64,000 bases of DNA from Antedon mediterranea (GCF_964355755.1 NC_092676.1:9282288-9346287), one strand, 5' to 3'. Positions 1 to 11,873 are shown, counted from the first letter of the stretch. Made by a program: numbers and translations. Notes: generated by a model not told the origin, from the sequence alone.

Positions 1-393
1 GAAAGCCTAGGAATCCATAAAACAGATCCTAAGTCTTTACGTCAACATACTGCAATATATATGTCAAAATATCCTGACTTTTACAAAGACTTTGTTTCTA
101 ATCGTGTAGCTGACAGTGACCTGACTAATGCAGACACTGAACAACCCACGATCGCAGATGTTGTTATAGCACAAGTCAGTGACGCAGATACTCAGAGTGA
201 AATTAGATGGCTCAGATATTTAGATGGAGTAGAGAATGGTTCCCAGTGGGGAGATCACATAGTGTTGCAAGCGATTGCAGATCAGTTCTCATTGAAAGTA
301 CATGTACATACGACAAATAGCGTCCATGTAGAGAAAGTATGTTCAAGGGTTAGAACAGCTCATGAATTTCAAAACCACTTGGTGAAGTTGTAG
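1..393 (+). pseudogene. OTU-like cysteine protease fragment of the Helentron polyprotein
   Basis: The frame is open from base 1, so the protein enters from outside the window. The visible part reads like the C-terminal half of an OTU domain: a YPDFYKDFV-type stretch, then GSQWGDHIVLQAIADQF with the WGDH and LQA signature that precedes the catalytic His strand. The catalytic Asp-Cys part would lie to the left and cannot be seen. The frame ends at a TAG at 391-393, where the Rep coding sequence goes on in another frame, so this is a broken part of one larger protein. The role of OTU in Helentrons is not settled. Confidence 0.65.
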
Positions 394-716
394 ACTATGT
401 ATCAAGAATAGAGTTTCAGGCACGTGGTTCGCCACATGCACACATGATACTATGGGTAAAAAATTCCCCCAAACTAGATGTGAACTCAGATGCCGAAATT
501 TGTGCATTTTTAGATGAACGAATCTCTTGCACTCCTCCAGACAATGACCCTGATTTGCTTGAGCTTGTAGAGAACTTACAAGTACACAAACATTCAGCAT
601 ATTGTCGCAAGAAAGGCTCTTGTAGATTTCACTATCCTCGACCTCCTAGTTCCAGAACACTTTTAGCCCGAGAACCTAATGACGAGCTTGCCCCTGCCAA
701 AAAAAAAGGCTGCTAA
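381..716 (+). pseudogene. Helitron Rep nuclease, HUH motif region
   Basis: In frame 3 the sequence gives a stretch containing RGSPHAHMILW (about 423-455). This is the HUH metal-binding motif of rolling-circle Rep proteins in the form typical of Helitrons, where two His flank a hydrophobic or small residue. It is followed by a Cys/His-containing segment (HKHSAYCRKKGSCRFHYP) also usual in Helitron Rep. The frame stops at 714-716 just after an A-tract at about 700-708; the continuation is in the +1 frame. This is most simply a one- or two-base slip in the homopolymer. Confidence 0.8.
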
Positions 717-3700
717 ACATGTGCTTGGTGCTGTACTTGATGTTATGATGGATGAGAACACAGATGTTAATAGTTCACTTTCACAGTTGTGTGAAACAGC
801 AAAAACAGATGAAGTTGAATATATGAAATCACTCAGTATATCACAGAAAGGTACAACCATAATTATGGAAAGAACTTCATCAGAGCAATGTGTAAACACG
901 TACAACCCTACTGTGTTAAAAGCATGGAAAGCCAATATTGACATACAATTCATTCTGGATGCCTTTGCTTGTGTAGTGTATGTGGCTTCCTACATGACTA
1001 AAAATGAAAAGGGCATGGGAGAACTGCTTAAACAAGCATGCAAAGAACACCAAGATAAAGAGGTGAAATCTGTGTTAAGACAGGTTGGTTCAGTGTTTCT
1101 GAATCACCGTGAAGTTAGTGCTCAAGAATCTGTCTACAGATTATTGTCAATGCCAATGAAAAAGGTTAGCAGAACTATAGTATTTATCAATACAGATCCA
1201 AAGAAAAGTAGAGCTGTGGTTTTGAAAAATGCTGACCAGTTGGAAAGTTTAGATGATGATCATGAAGATATTTTTCAAATGAGTATTGTGGATAGGTATG
1301 AACACAGACCAACCAGTCTAGAAAACATGTCACTGGCAGAATTTGCTTCTACATACACTGCAGATTACAAAGAGAAAAATAGAGACACAGATGACAGTGT
1401 TCCTGTTGTTTTTGATGATCCAGAAATACAATATGAAAAATGTTTTCCAAAGTACATCAAACTGAAAAACCAAAAAGGTTCTATGCGAAAACGCCGTCGA
1501 CCAGCAGTCATACGTTTTCGAAAGTTCAATGTTGACAAAGACCCGTCTAACTTTTACAGAGCCAAACTGATGCTTTATTTTCCATGGAGAAATGAGGACA
1601 ATGATCTTCTTGCTGGATACGATGAGTATAAAGATCATTATGAAGTAGTTTTTAAACAAGCTCTTGAAATAGAAGCCAAGTATTCTGTAAATGTCGATGA
1701 AATTGATCAAGCTGTACAAAGTGTAGAAAATGGCCCACCACAACATGTGTGGGACCTTCTAGCACCAGGGGCTGAACATGCCAATTTAGAAGATCAAGGT
1801 CAGGGATTTAGTGTTGAAAGAAACCTACAACAAGAAGACCTTGATGCAAATACAGAGTTATTTCAAAGGGCAGAAAATACAAGCAACAGTCGTGATATTA
1901 GTTATCGCTATGAACTGGAGGAAAACAGAGAAATTCTTAGCCCCAGTCAGTACAGACACATGATGCGCACCCTTAATACCAAACAAAGACAAGTGGTTCT
2001 TTATCACAGAAAATGGTGTAAAACTGCAGTTTCAGCATTAAAAAATGGAGGAAAACCTAAGCCTTTTAGGTTGTTTCTGAGTGGACCTGGTGGTGTAGGA
2101 AAAAGTGATGTGATACAAATCATTCACTCTGACACTAAACGACTATTTTCCCTGTCTAAAGGATTCAAACCAAATGACATAACTGCCCTTCTAACTGCCC
2201 CCACTGGAGTAGCAGCTTTCAATATTGGTGGAATGACTGTACATTCGGCACTGTTGCTTAGAACATCAATGTATGGAAAACATGGAGACCCGCTAACATG
2301 TGAAAAATTAAACACTCTGAGATCTAAACTAGAAACATTGCAACTGCTGATTGTTGATGAGATATCCATGATAGGTTCGGATATGTTGTTAAATATACAC
2401 AGACGACTTTGTGAAATAAAAGGGACCAGTGAAGAAGACTCAAATATGTTTGGCAATGTAGGCATTCTAGCTGTTGGAGATCTGTATCAACTTCCTCCAG
2501 TGTTACAGTCAAACATCTACGATCCTGTAAACAATCCCTTAGCTAATCTTCACGGTAACCTATGGAAAGATGAATTTGTACTTCATGAACTCGACGAAAC
2601 AATGAGACAAAGAAATGATCAAGGGTTTGCAGAAATGCTATGTCGCATTAGAATTGGTAAACATACAGAAGAGGACATTGTCTTGTTGAAAACAAGAGTG
2701 ATAGATGTAGCTGACAGCTGTCATCCTCATGATGCCGTCCATGTGTTTGCATGCAATAAGGATGTTGATGAATGGAACGTGAAAAAGCTTTTAGAAGTTG
2801 AACCGGACAGCCACAATCGCATGCTCGTTACAGCTATTGATGACAAGAACGACATAACTGGTCTGATTGATTTACAAAATCCTGGAAGCCAGAAAAAACG
2901 TAGTGAAACTGGTGGATTGCATAAAGTTCTAAAACTTGCTGTAGGTGCTCGTGTGATGTTGACCTATAATATTGATGTTTCTGATGGTTTAGTGAACGGT
3001 GTTATTGGAACAGTTGCAGGGGTTGAAAGAGATACAACAGGCAAATTTACTGCGATTTTTGTAAGATTTGACCACCCTGAAGTTGGAAAAGCAACATTAG
3101 CGTCTAGCCAATGGGAAAAAAAATATCCCCAGGCTGTACCAATTCATAGACAAGAAGGAAAATTTGAAAAGTCCGGCAAAAAGGGTGCTCAGGTATCTCG
3201 TTATCAGTTTCCATTGACTTTGGCTTGGGCAGTTACAATACACAAATGTCAGGGATTAACACTAGATAACATTGTAGTCAGCATGAAAGGAGCTAAGCGA
3301 TTTGGCAATGGACAGGCTTATGTTGCTTTTAGCAGAGTAAAATCACTTAATAATCTGTTCATAACAGACTTTGATAAGGTCGGCATTAAGTCCAACAAGA
3401 AAATACCAACAGAAATGCAGGACATGCGTCTGTTAGACTTAACAGAATGTACGACTGTTACAGTAACAAATATCACCATCGGACACTTAATAAACGTACA
3501 TTATTTCATTGAAAAAATTAAGGATATGCAGACAGACAACGAGAAGAAATTGTTCAAAAGAACAGATGTTATTTGTTTCTGTGAAACATATCTTCAAGAC
3601 CATCACAGTTTCAATCATTTTCTCAATGAACATTCATACACAGCATTCAGGTCTGATGCACAGCAGACTTCACAACATGCCAGAATGCACGGTGTAATGA

Positions 3701-4134
3701 TTTGTGCCAAATCAGAAACTAATCCCACTGAATTGGAATCGATTGCTGTACAAGGATTGGAGTCGAAGACTGTGCTCCTGAATAAGGACACATGCCGCCT
3801 GGTGGTATGTACTTTGTATAGAAGCCCATCTACTTTACTAGCAAATTTCCTCATCCATATGGAGTCACTGCTTTTGATGCTGCCTCTGAACGTCCCGACA
3901 GTCATCCTAGGGGATTTCAATGTTAATATCTTGGACAGTCCACCAACCTCTTTGACCAACCTTATGACAAGTTATGGTTTCAAACAACTGGTACAAGAAC
4001 CAACAACTGATTCAAGGACTTTAATTGATCACATCTATGTCAACAAACTCCCACATGGCTTCACTGACACAACAGTTGAAGTTGAAGATATATACTATTC
4101 AGACCATGATGCTGTTATTTTAACAATAACATGA
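679..4134 (+). CDS. Helentron Rep C-terminus, PIF1-like helicase and endonuclease (1151-codon open frame)
   Basis: Residues about 85-130 hold the Rep tyrosine motif (VYVASYMTKNEKGMGELL), which would nick and rejoin DNA in rolling-circle transposition. Residues about 430-910 are a PIF1-family superfamily 1 helicase: Walker A GPGGVGKS (about 470), Walker B LLIVDEISM (about 557), TIHKCQGLTL and AYVAFSRVKSL near the end. Residues about 940-1150 are an AP-endonuclease-like EEP domain with ICFCETY, GDFNVN (about 1077), IDHIYVN and SDHDAV (about 1140), like those of LINEs. The first ten or so codons before the A-tract are probably in the wrong frame, so the true protein joins the Rep region upstream. 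This is the longest open frame in the window, so the copy is fairly young. Confidence 0.85.
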   Translation: MTSLPLPKKKAAKHVLGAVLDVMMDENTDVNSSLSQLCETAKTDEVEYMKSLSISQKGTTIIMERTSSEQCVNTYNPTVLKAWKANIDIQFILDAFACVVYVASYMTKNEKGMGELLKQACKEHQDKEVKSVLRQVGSVFLNHREVSAQESVYRLLSMPMKKVSRTIVFINTDPKKSRAVVLKNADQLESLDDDHEDIFQMSIVDRYEHRPTSLENMSLAEFASTYTADYKEKNRDTDDSVPVVFDDPEIQYEKCFPKYIKLKNQKGSMRKRRRPAVIRFRKFNVDKDPSNFYRAKLMLYFPWRNEDNDLLAGYDEYKDHYEVVFKQALEIEAKYSVNVDEIDQAVQSVENGPPQHVWDLLAPGAEHANLEDQGQGFSVERNLQQEDLDANTELFQRAENTSNSRDISYRYELEENREILSPSQYRHMMRTLNTKQRQVVLYHRKWCKTAVSALKNGGKPKPFRLFLSGPGGVGKSDVIQIIHSDTKRLFSLSKGFKPNDITALLTAPTGVAAFNIGGMTVHSALLLRTSMYGKHGDPLTCEKLNTLRSKLETLQLLIVDEISMIGSDMLLNIHRRLCEIKGTSEEDSNMFGNVGILAVGDLYQLPPVLQSNIYDPVNNPLANLHGNLWKDEFVLHELDETMRQRNDQGFAEMLCRIRIGKHTEEDIVLLKTRVIDVADSCHPHDAVHVFACNKDVDEWNVKKLLEVEPDSHNRMLVTAIDDKNDITGLIDLQNPGSQKKRSETGGLHKVLKLAVGARVMLTYNIDVSDGLVNGVIGTVAGVERDTTGKFTAIFVRFDHPEVGKATLASSQWEKKYPQAVPIHRQEGKFEKSGKKGAQVSRYQFPLTLAWAVTIHKCQGLTLDNIVVSMKGAKRFGNGQAYVAFSRVKSLNNLFITDFDKVGIKSNKKIPTEMQDMRLLDLTECTTVTVTNITIGHLINVHYFIEKIKDMQTDNEKKLFKRTDVICFCETYLQDHHSFNHFLNEHSYTAFRSDAQQTSQHARMHGVMICAKSETNPTELESIAVQGLESKTVLLNKDTCRLVVCTLYRSPSTLLANFLIHMESLLLMLPLNVPTVILGDFNVNILDSPPTSLTNLMTSYGFKQLVQEPTTDSRTLIDHIYVNKLPHGFTDTTVEVEDIYYSDHDAVILTIT

Positions 4135-4412
4135 GCTTGATTAATGTCTACTTTTCGTAATGTTTTGGGTATGATGCGTCTCACATGCACACAGAGCCAA
4201 TATATAAGGAGCTTGGACTTGCACCGTGCATGGGCCCTAACCTGACGGTTTTCATTTATATTATCATCCCATGCTGTTATTCTAATATCTCATTTCTTTC
4301 TATTTCATTCTTCTACGATCACTTTATATTATTATCTCTTGGTGAAAAGGGAGGCTCAGTCCTCCCCTGGGTTTATAGCCTCTCTACCCAAACCAATAAA
4401 AGTGTTGACTGA
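4135..4412 (+). other. 3' untranslated tail of the Helentron
   Basis: No coding signal. It has a pyrimidine-rich middle and an AATAAA at about 4394. Two parts recur elsewhere: GGGTATGATGCGTCTCACAT (about 4157) matches 11643 in the same orientation with few changes, and about 4225-4385 matches the reverse complement of 9546-9720. The tail is thus a repeated module. Confidence 0.6.
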
Positions 4413-7400
4413 ACATTGGCGGGGTTGACACAGGAGGAATGGCACTTTGGATACTATAGTGCTTGTGTCACTCTTTGATGTTGTTCTACTGTTGTTAATA
4501 ATTGTGATAATTTATTTAATTTATCATAATAAAACATTTAAGTTCTAAAAAAGTAAGCCACATTTGTATTTTTTCAGTATTATTTAATTGTAATCATTTT
4601 CTTCAGACGTCCACATTTTCCCAGTTCAATCTTGAGATCTTCAGCAAGGTCATTATTTGTATTAAAAATTATTTAACCAAATTATAAACCCTAGCAGAAT
4701 TTGAACCATGTAAAGATAATACCTAAATCAAAAAAAATTATCTTTCAACATGCTCCCAATCAGTGGAAATATTTTGCCAAGTATTTCACTCAGTTTCTGA
4801 GTGCTTTCATTTGTTTATTAGCAGGATTACTAAAAAAGTAATGACAAGATCTTTACCAAAATGAATAGACAGATAGATATGTGGTCAAGGACCATTCCAT
4901 TAAATTTTGGGACCATATGGGACCGCAGTCCCAATTCTGGACCACTTTTTAGTATACTTTTTTAGACCTGCTAGTGTTAAAAGATAGGACAGAATTTTTC
5001 AAAAGCCGGCGAGCAGTCTTAAAGTAACAAGTAAACTGAAATTGCATTTTCTCGAGAACTACTTGTCTAAAAAACTTTATTTTTGAACAAGAGGCAAGAG
5101 TTATAATTTGTGATTTGTAATTTTAAAACATAATTTGATTTCATGTGCACGTTTTTTAATGCGAGTAGTTTAAAAAACCTATTTCTTTTCAAATTCACTC
5201 GTTTCGATTTTCGCGTTGCTGTTCTATTGTTAGTCAACTGAAGCTATTGTTAATTGAAAGGCTTGTTACATAACCATTAAACCAAACTCGCATACACATG
5301 CTTGTAATAAAATTAGCCTAAATCACAAACAGCATTAAGACACACACAAATATATATACAGTATATTTTTTTTTACCGGAGAAATCTTATGTAGAATAAT
5401 TTTACAATAGGCGGAAGTATGCCCTCTTGGAGTGGCTTTCTAGTTTACATTGTTTTCGATTAAAATTTATTTTAAACATATATACATATTCATGAAGATT
5501 TACCGAGCCATCCATATTTGTTTATTATGTTATCTAAATTAAACAATGGTTATCAGAAATGCCTGTACCTTATGTGTAGTAGGCATGCGTAGATAACCAA
5601 ATAGTAGTACTGTAAAGTTACACACAGAAACGTACAGTAACGTAGTTCATAAAATATCCGAGAGGATTCAATATTTCTTTATAGGTTAATTTGAGTTGAG
5701 TTGACTACATTAGTCAACTTTCGGTTGATACCAACTTTAGGGACTTTGTCAGAATTGTAAATTCACTGTTTCTAACACCAATATAATAATAATGATAATA
5801 ACACCACCACTAATAATAATAATAATAATGATAATGTAAAATATTAATAGACGAAGACGGAGAATCCCAAAAATATGAAGATCTTGTGGCAGGATTGAAT
5901 GGTGTTATTAGTAGCAAAAGGATACACCTTTTCCATGCTGGTAAAAGAATGTCCATGATCATTTGAGTTTTAGAAGTAAAGGAAGGAAAAATAAATGGGA
6001 GAAATGAACCAGATATATAATTCGAAGCATTTGTGCAGAATATGAAATTACGGATGTTTTTTGGGTTGGCCAAGACAATATTACGATAGCTCGAATAAAG
6101 AAGGATGAGTTAAGTTTGAGAATACTAGAGGGAGGAAAGAAGATAACTTAGATAGGATTCCAAGACACACTTTTTTCTTATTTTCTTAGAGAGTTTCCAT
6201 GATGAGAGGCTGTTATTAATGATAACACAATGGAATTTAATAGATTTAACTGATGGGATGTCATGGTTTTCAATAAAATTGTAAGTATGGACACATCATT
6301 ATTATAACTCCAAATAAGATGTTATGATTGGGTTGAGGGAGAGTTTGTTAGGAGCAAAGTAGTGGGACAACGAGATAACATTATTACAGTATAATTAGTA
6401 TTAAAGGTGTCAAAAGAGTTTGAATGTTTTCATACAGTGGTATGCATTCACGTAACAAAAAATTAATTTTGAGGAGCGCGGTGAACATCTCAGCAATTTA
6501 AAGAGTGAAACGAGGCATCAGATACTGATATTGCAGTCATCCTGATGTATCAGCGTGGTTAGATGTTGGAAGAAAAACCGTAGATACATCAGCAACACCA
6601 ATGTACGAGTTACTTTGACATCAGATATGTGTGTCGCGCTACCATGATTCCATGCCTTGTACGGGTGTGACTATCCCAGTTCATTTCTTCGTAAAGCGTG
6701 GTTCCCACTAGCGACGCAGCACAAGGACGTAACGCAACGCAAGTGAATTGACCAATCACAAGCGATGGCTTATTCGTTGCGTTGCGTTTACGTCCTTGCG
6801 TTACGTTGTGGGAACCAAGCTTAAAGGAAAGGCCAGACCCAACAAGTTTTTGAAGAGCTAACTAAAAATATGTACAAAGTCAAAACAATCAGAAGATTCA
6901 TAAAATATCGCTATCATTATAGAGATCCAAGAAGTAAAACACCAAGTTGACACTAAACAAACATAGATAAAGATCTTTAAAAAATCTTACAGACCAAAAT
7001 CATCATTAAACAATCCATTGGAAAAGCTGAAAACAATAAATAGCAGTTCCATTCCACTGTGTGAGGCAGAATCGGGCTATTTTTGTTACACAAATGTGTG
7101 AAAATGCTGATGTTTGTGAACACCCATATATCAAACGGCTGGGATCTGGAAAGTGGATATGACATGAAGGAACCCAGATGCCAGACCAGGAGAAAATGTG
7201 ATAAATGATAACGACGTTGACAATGCAGTCTCTTCTGATTAGTTTGCATGTGATTTGTAGTATTAAACTTTTACTACAATTCATAATTTGAAACTATTTG
7301 GACATAATTATCATATTGTCATTTCTTCTGCCAGAATTGATACCGTACGTACTGGAATTTGATATTTTTTTAAATTTTATGTTTACTTAAATTTTAACAG

Positions 7401-7544
7401 AATACTACTAATTTTAATAAACGTTTTCAAAATGCAAAGGTCTCTATCTACGTCTTTTAAAAGCATAACTTAGAATCTTTATCTTTATGGGGCGTTAATG
7501 CTAAATAAGTCTATAAGTATATATAAGTTTATACAGTAGCATAA
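4413..7544. other. Non-coding AT-rich DNA
   Basis: No coding pattern was recognised. It contains a trinucleotide AAT-rich patch (about 5783-5835) and a small MITE (6694-6822), annotated separately. Confidence 0.5.
6694..6822. mobile_element. Short palindromic MITE
   Basis: The ends AGCGTGGTTCCCAC and GTGGGAACCAAGCT are inverted repeats. The interior is also symmetrical (GGACGTAACGCAACGCAA on the left, TTGCGTTGCGTTTACGTCC on the right) around CCAATCACAAGCG. Diverged relatives are at 32574-32732 and, in part, flanking 37430-37505. Confidence 0.75.
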
Positions 7545-8310
7545 TAGTCATGCTAATTAATATGCTAATTACCAGCTTTCTGAAATTAGTTGACAGAATT
7601 TGCCATTTAAGGAAGATACTAAAAATAAGTTTTTAAAACAGAAACGGACCTTTGACCCTTTCTTGAGGGGTCATGGTACAGGATTTGGCACTTAAGAATT
7701 ACGTTTTCTTGGTTGGACAAACGTACTTATTGCATTTCCGAAGGTTCTGTTGATGTACTCGATTGTGCTAATTAAATGGCTTTCTTAAGTGGACTAGGTA
7801 CATGAGTTGACACTTAAGAATAACGGATCTGCAATTATACATTTTTTCCTTGGTTTTACAGGTGTACTCATTATGTTATTAAGTATAGGTGAGACATATA
7901 TTGACCTTTGACCCTTTCTTAAAGGGTCATGGTTCAGGATTTTCTCAGTTGTGTAAATGTACTTATTGTATTGCCCAAGGTTCCATCGATGTACTCGACC
8001 ATGCTAATTAAAATGCTAATTAACGCTAATTAGTGGCTTTCTTAAGTGGACTAGATACAGGAGTTGACACTTAGGAATTATGAATCTTCAATTAGACCCT
8101 AAAAATAAACATTTTAACATTGGTTTCATTTATGTACTCGATTATGCTAATTAAATCAAATTTTGGGGTATTTGAGCGCCCCTCCCAAGAGTTGGTACAG
8201 GGACGGGAACTTAAAAACGACCGTTTGATGGTCCCTGGACCCTACTTGACATATTCTATGCCTCAGACCTTTTGTACTCGCAATGCTAAACAAATCTTCA
8301 TGGTCTCCCG
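7545..8310. repeat. Degenerate direct repeats, about 250-bp period
   Basis: Several modules recur in one orientation: ATGTACTCGATTGTGCTAAT (about 7752, again near 7995, 8130 and 8272 with changes), CCTTTGACCCTTTCTT (about 7648 and 7905), and GGCTTTCTTAAGTGGACTAG (about 7778 and 8034). This is an old local tandem array or a decayed repetitive element. There is no coding signal. Confidence 0.6.
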
Positions 8311-9172
8311 GACGCGATTTTTTTTCGTACATAATGAAACGTCACAAAATAAACATGAATAATTCATCAGTTAAATTTTCTTGTTCCGTGTGCACCCAAG
8401 CGTATAGCAACAAGAAGCGATTAAGCCTGGTTTCCATTAAAATCGCACAATATGATTCTAGGCCTATCTCCGCTGTGGTTGCGGCGTGCGATTTCATAAA
8501 AGAATAGCGGCGTTTTGTGTGGATTGTCGAAATAATCAGCCTTTAGTTTATGATAGTGTTTTTAATATAATGTATTAATAAAGAATTACGTGTGAAAATA
8601 TAGTTTCTATTAATACTATTAGGCCTAATTATTAGTCTCTAAAGCCTATGTCTATTCTAGAGTAGTCTGTGTGGGTGTGACGTGTGTGTTACTGTTAGGT
8701 ATGACACAGTCCGAGTAATAAGTCAGCAAAATTAAACAATTACATTACACAAAAATACATTTTTTATTCTCGTGGTTCTAATCTTTCCATTTCATGTGTT
8801 CATAATTTAACGCGCATTTTTAAAGTTCATTTGAGTACATGCATATTGTTTGATAATGAAATAGCAGAATTAAAAAATTACAGTACACAAAATATACACA
8901 TTCTTCTTGTGGGTCTATGGGCTATGTCTAATTACTACTTAGTTGAATGTCTTGCCTAGCTGTCGATTAGCCTCGACACATTTTGCATAGGTTGGTGTGT
9001 GAGTGAAGAAGAGTGCGCGAAGGCAATCACATGAATTGACCTCTAGGCCTAGAAAGAATCGTATCGCAGTTGTAATCACTTGTTGCTATACGCTTGGGTA
9101 CACACGGAACAAAAAATTTAACTGATTTTATTTTGTGACGTTTCATGAGGGGTGCCCAACTTATGGCCAGGT
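8311..9172. mobile_element. Non-autonomous DNA transposon with long inverted repeats (copy 1)
   Basis: About 110 bp near the left end (TGAAACGTCACAAAATAAAC ... TTCTTGTTCCGTGTGCACCC ... GCGTATAGCAACAAG) returns as the reverse complement at about 9080-9150. The interior has no recognisable transposase. A second copy begins at about 62870 and shares the interior with high similarity, so the family is dispersed in the genome. Outer boundaries are approximate. Confidence 0.75.
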
Positions 9173-9545
9173 AAATGTATAGTTAACCACAGATCAGTAA
9201 ACAATCATGGTGAGTAAAATGCAATTTATTTTTCGTCCCGGCGTGGTATTTTTTTTTGTCTTGTGTGAGTTCTTCTCACGTTTATTTAAATTCTCATTGA
9301 TGAATATATTATATACAATAATAAGTACATTTGTGACAATTAAAAGTAAGTGTTTAGAGTAGTTAAAATACCGGTAGGCCTATATTTACATAATAAGATG
9401 CCAGAATTCAGTATTAACCATACATTTTCTCATTTAAAATTTTAGATACGATGTTAATTAAAATGTAGAAATGAAAAATGGCGGTAAAATACATGATTAA
9501 AATTTCTTGTTATAAACTATCTTATTTGTGTTCTTATTTGTGTTC

Positions 9546-9720
9546 GATTAGAGAGGCTATAAACTCAGGGGAGGAACATGTAGTATCCTCCCTTTTCACC
9601 AAGATAAGATGGATGGAATGAAAAAAAGATGAATGCAATAGGTTGAAAGTTAGTTATTTAGAATGATAGCATGAAATGGTATATTTAATGGAAACCGTAA
9701 GGTTAGAGTTCATACATTGA
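9546..9720 (-). repeat. Inverted copy of the Helentron-type 3' tail
   Basis: The reverse complement contains CTTGGTGAAAAGGGAGG, then TTTATAGCCTCTCT, and a CTAACCTTACGGTTTCCATT block. All match 4225-4385 in the same order. It ends exactly where the L1-like coding remnant begins. Confidence 0.65.
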
Positions 9721-11307
9721 ACAAAGGAAAAACAAATGGTATGTGGATTGGTGCGAGTAAACATAATATGTCAGAACCATGTAATATTGCATGGACAAAG
9801 AAACCTGTAAAGTTTCTAGGAATTTATGTTGGATACGATAACAAATTATGTGAAAAGAAAAACAGACGATAAGATTATTTCTTTAGAAAATATCTTAAGA
9901 TTATGGAAAAGAAGAAATCTTACGTTCTTTGGAAAAATTATTATAATTAAAACTCTAGCCATATCTAAACTAATATACAATGCTAGCATTATAACCGTAC
10001 CAAAATATATCTTGCCCAAGGTGGAAAAGATAATATATAGTTTTATGTGGAGTGGCAGACAAGAAAAGATTAAAAGAACCACACTCAATAGAAAAACAGA
10101 TAAAGGTGATTTAAATATGATTAATTTGAATGCAAAAGTCAAAGCATTGAAGCTAAACTGGGTTAAGTGACTCCTTAGCCCAGATCCAGGAAAATGGAAA
10201 TGTATACAGAATTATTTTATGCACCCTATTAAGTATACTGTTAATATCACTCAAATTAACAATGAAGATCATTCTGATCTAAAACTATTGCCTGTTTTCT
10301 ATAGAGAAATGCTAATTGCTATAGTTAATATTAACAACTTTAACTGGTCTGACCCACAAAACATTGAAGACGTTAAAAATCAACAGTTGTGGGAAAATAA
10401 ATGTATACAGTTAAATGGAAAGTCAATCTATTTCAAAGTTTGGCTTGATGCAGGCTTTAGAACAATGAATGACATAATTAAGGAGAATATATTATTACCA
10501 ATGAATGAAGTGTTACCATTACTATCACAGAAACAAAATGGATTAATTGAATATATAGGGCTAATGAATGCCATACCACAATCATGGAAGGAAATTATTT
10601 TGAATGGTGAACATGCAAATAATCAAACAAACACCGATTGCTTTTGGCTTCATACAAAACAACTTAATGCAAAACTATTTTATAATTTATTTGTGGAAAA
10701 TATAATATCAACTCCTTCCTATAGCACAAGAAAAATGGGAGATAGAATTTCAAAATTACACTTTTGCATGGGATACCGTATGGTATAACAAGGTGTTTTC
10801 TATGAAACATATCACAAAAGTCGCGCAATTCAATTTCAAACTACTACATCGTATTCTTGCGTGTAAAAGTAAGTTAAAATTTGGAAACTTTCTATAAATG
10901 ACATATGTGAAAGATGTAATAGTGAAATTGAAAATGAAAAACATTTGTTATTTTCATGTAATAAGATTAAACCCATATGGATTGTATTTAAATTTTTGAT
11001 CTCAAACTGTTTTGTACAAAAGATTGATATAACCTGGCGTAATATTGTTAAAGGATCGGAAACGAAAACTGTAAATGAACTTATTTCAATATTTACTTTT
11101 TGCATTTATAAATCGTGTTTAGTAATAAGAAAAGAAAAGAAACAAAATCAGGAATCAAAAATAATTTGGAGATTATTTTACTATGAATTAAAGCATTTAT
11201 TAACAAATGAATTTATGCATAAGTTACATAAGGCTCAGAAGAAATGGACGAATAACTTAAAAGATAAACTATTAAAACTATCAAAAGACTTGATGTTAAT
11301 AATTTAA
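9721..11307 (+). pseudogene. L1-like LINE remnant: C-terminal reverse transcriptase region and Cys-rich tail
   Basis: The decayed coding stretch starts with KPVKFLGIYVGYD and continues with LRLWKRRNLTFFGK and a SKLIYNA stretch typical of the thumb/C-terminal part of L1-clade reverse transcriptases. Further on are LNAKVKALKLNWVK, an in-frame TGA at 10168, and a CERCNSEIENEKHLLFSC zinc-knuckle-like motif (about 10910-10966), which ends L1/Tx1-type ORF2 proteins. Frame changes occur near 9825, 10760 and 10875. The palm with the catalytic FADD is missing, so this is a 5'-truncated dead copy. A related fragment is at 45395-45605 on the other strand. Confidence 0.75.
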
Positions 11308-11639
11308 TTATTTTATTGATTCATTTTTCTTTCTTACCTTATCATAATGGACACAAATCCTATATATCAACGTAAAATATGTTTATAGGCATCATATATA
11401 CCTTTTTAAGATGACAATAGTTCAAATACATATAGCATGTCAATATAATCTGTATGTATTGGTATTTGTTTAACATATATATTTTTCTATATTTGGAATA
11501 TTTTATATCGTATACATGTCAATTTAATCTATAGGTATGTGTATTTGTTCAATATATATACTTCTATATATTTTTATATATTTGCAATATGTTATACCGT
11601 AAATACAAATTGTAAGTAGTAGTTGTACTAAGATGACAT

Positions 11640-11690
11640 CGGGTATGAAGCGTCTCACATACACATAGAGCCAAAATTGCATCTTGGACA
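11640..11690 (+). repeat. Short module shared with the Helentron tail
   Basis: GGGTATGAAGCGTCTCACAT and the following CACATAGAGCCA match about 4157-4190 with about four differences. It sits at the 3' end of the L1-like remnant. Confidence 0.6.
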
Positions 11691-11873
11691 GGCGTGGTAT
11701 TTGTTTCTAACATAAGAGCACATGATCACACGCGGAATCACGTCAAACAACATTACGATTGTATTGTATGCATTAGCCTATGTTATCTGACATTAAATAG
11801 CTTGTAGTATGGAAGTTGCTAACATCAATGTTATAGACAGTAGATACCTTAACACATTTTCGTTATCGTGTAG

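Larger units (their letters stand above)
1..4412 (+). mobile_element. Helentron (Helitron2-type rolling-circle transposon), decayed, 5' end outside window
   Basis: The segment contains, in order, an OTU-like protease fragment (1-393), a Rep HUH region (381-716), a Rep C-terminal plus PIF1-family helicase (about 709-3480) and an apurinic-type endonuclease/exonuclease/phosphatase domain (about 3500-4131), followed by an untranslated tail with an AATAAA at about 4394. Helitrons encode Rep-Hel proteins; a C-terminal endonuclease and an OTU module are features of the Helentron branch. The copy is inactive: reading changes frame near 381 and again at an A-tract near 700-708. The right terminus was not proven; 4412 is the end of the recognisable tail. 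Confidence 0.85.

Noticed and set aside
1330-1746. 138-codon reverse open frame opposite the Helentron
   Set aside because: Shadow of the sense coding region; no family resemblance.
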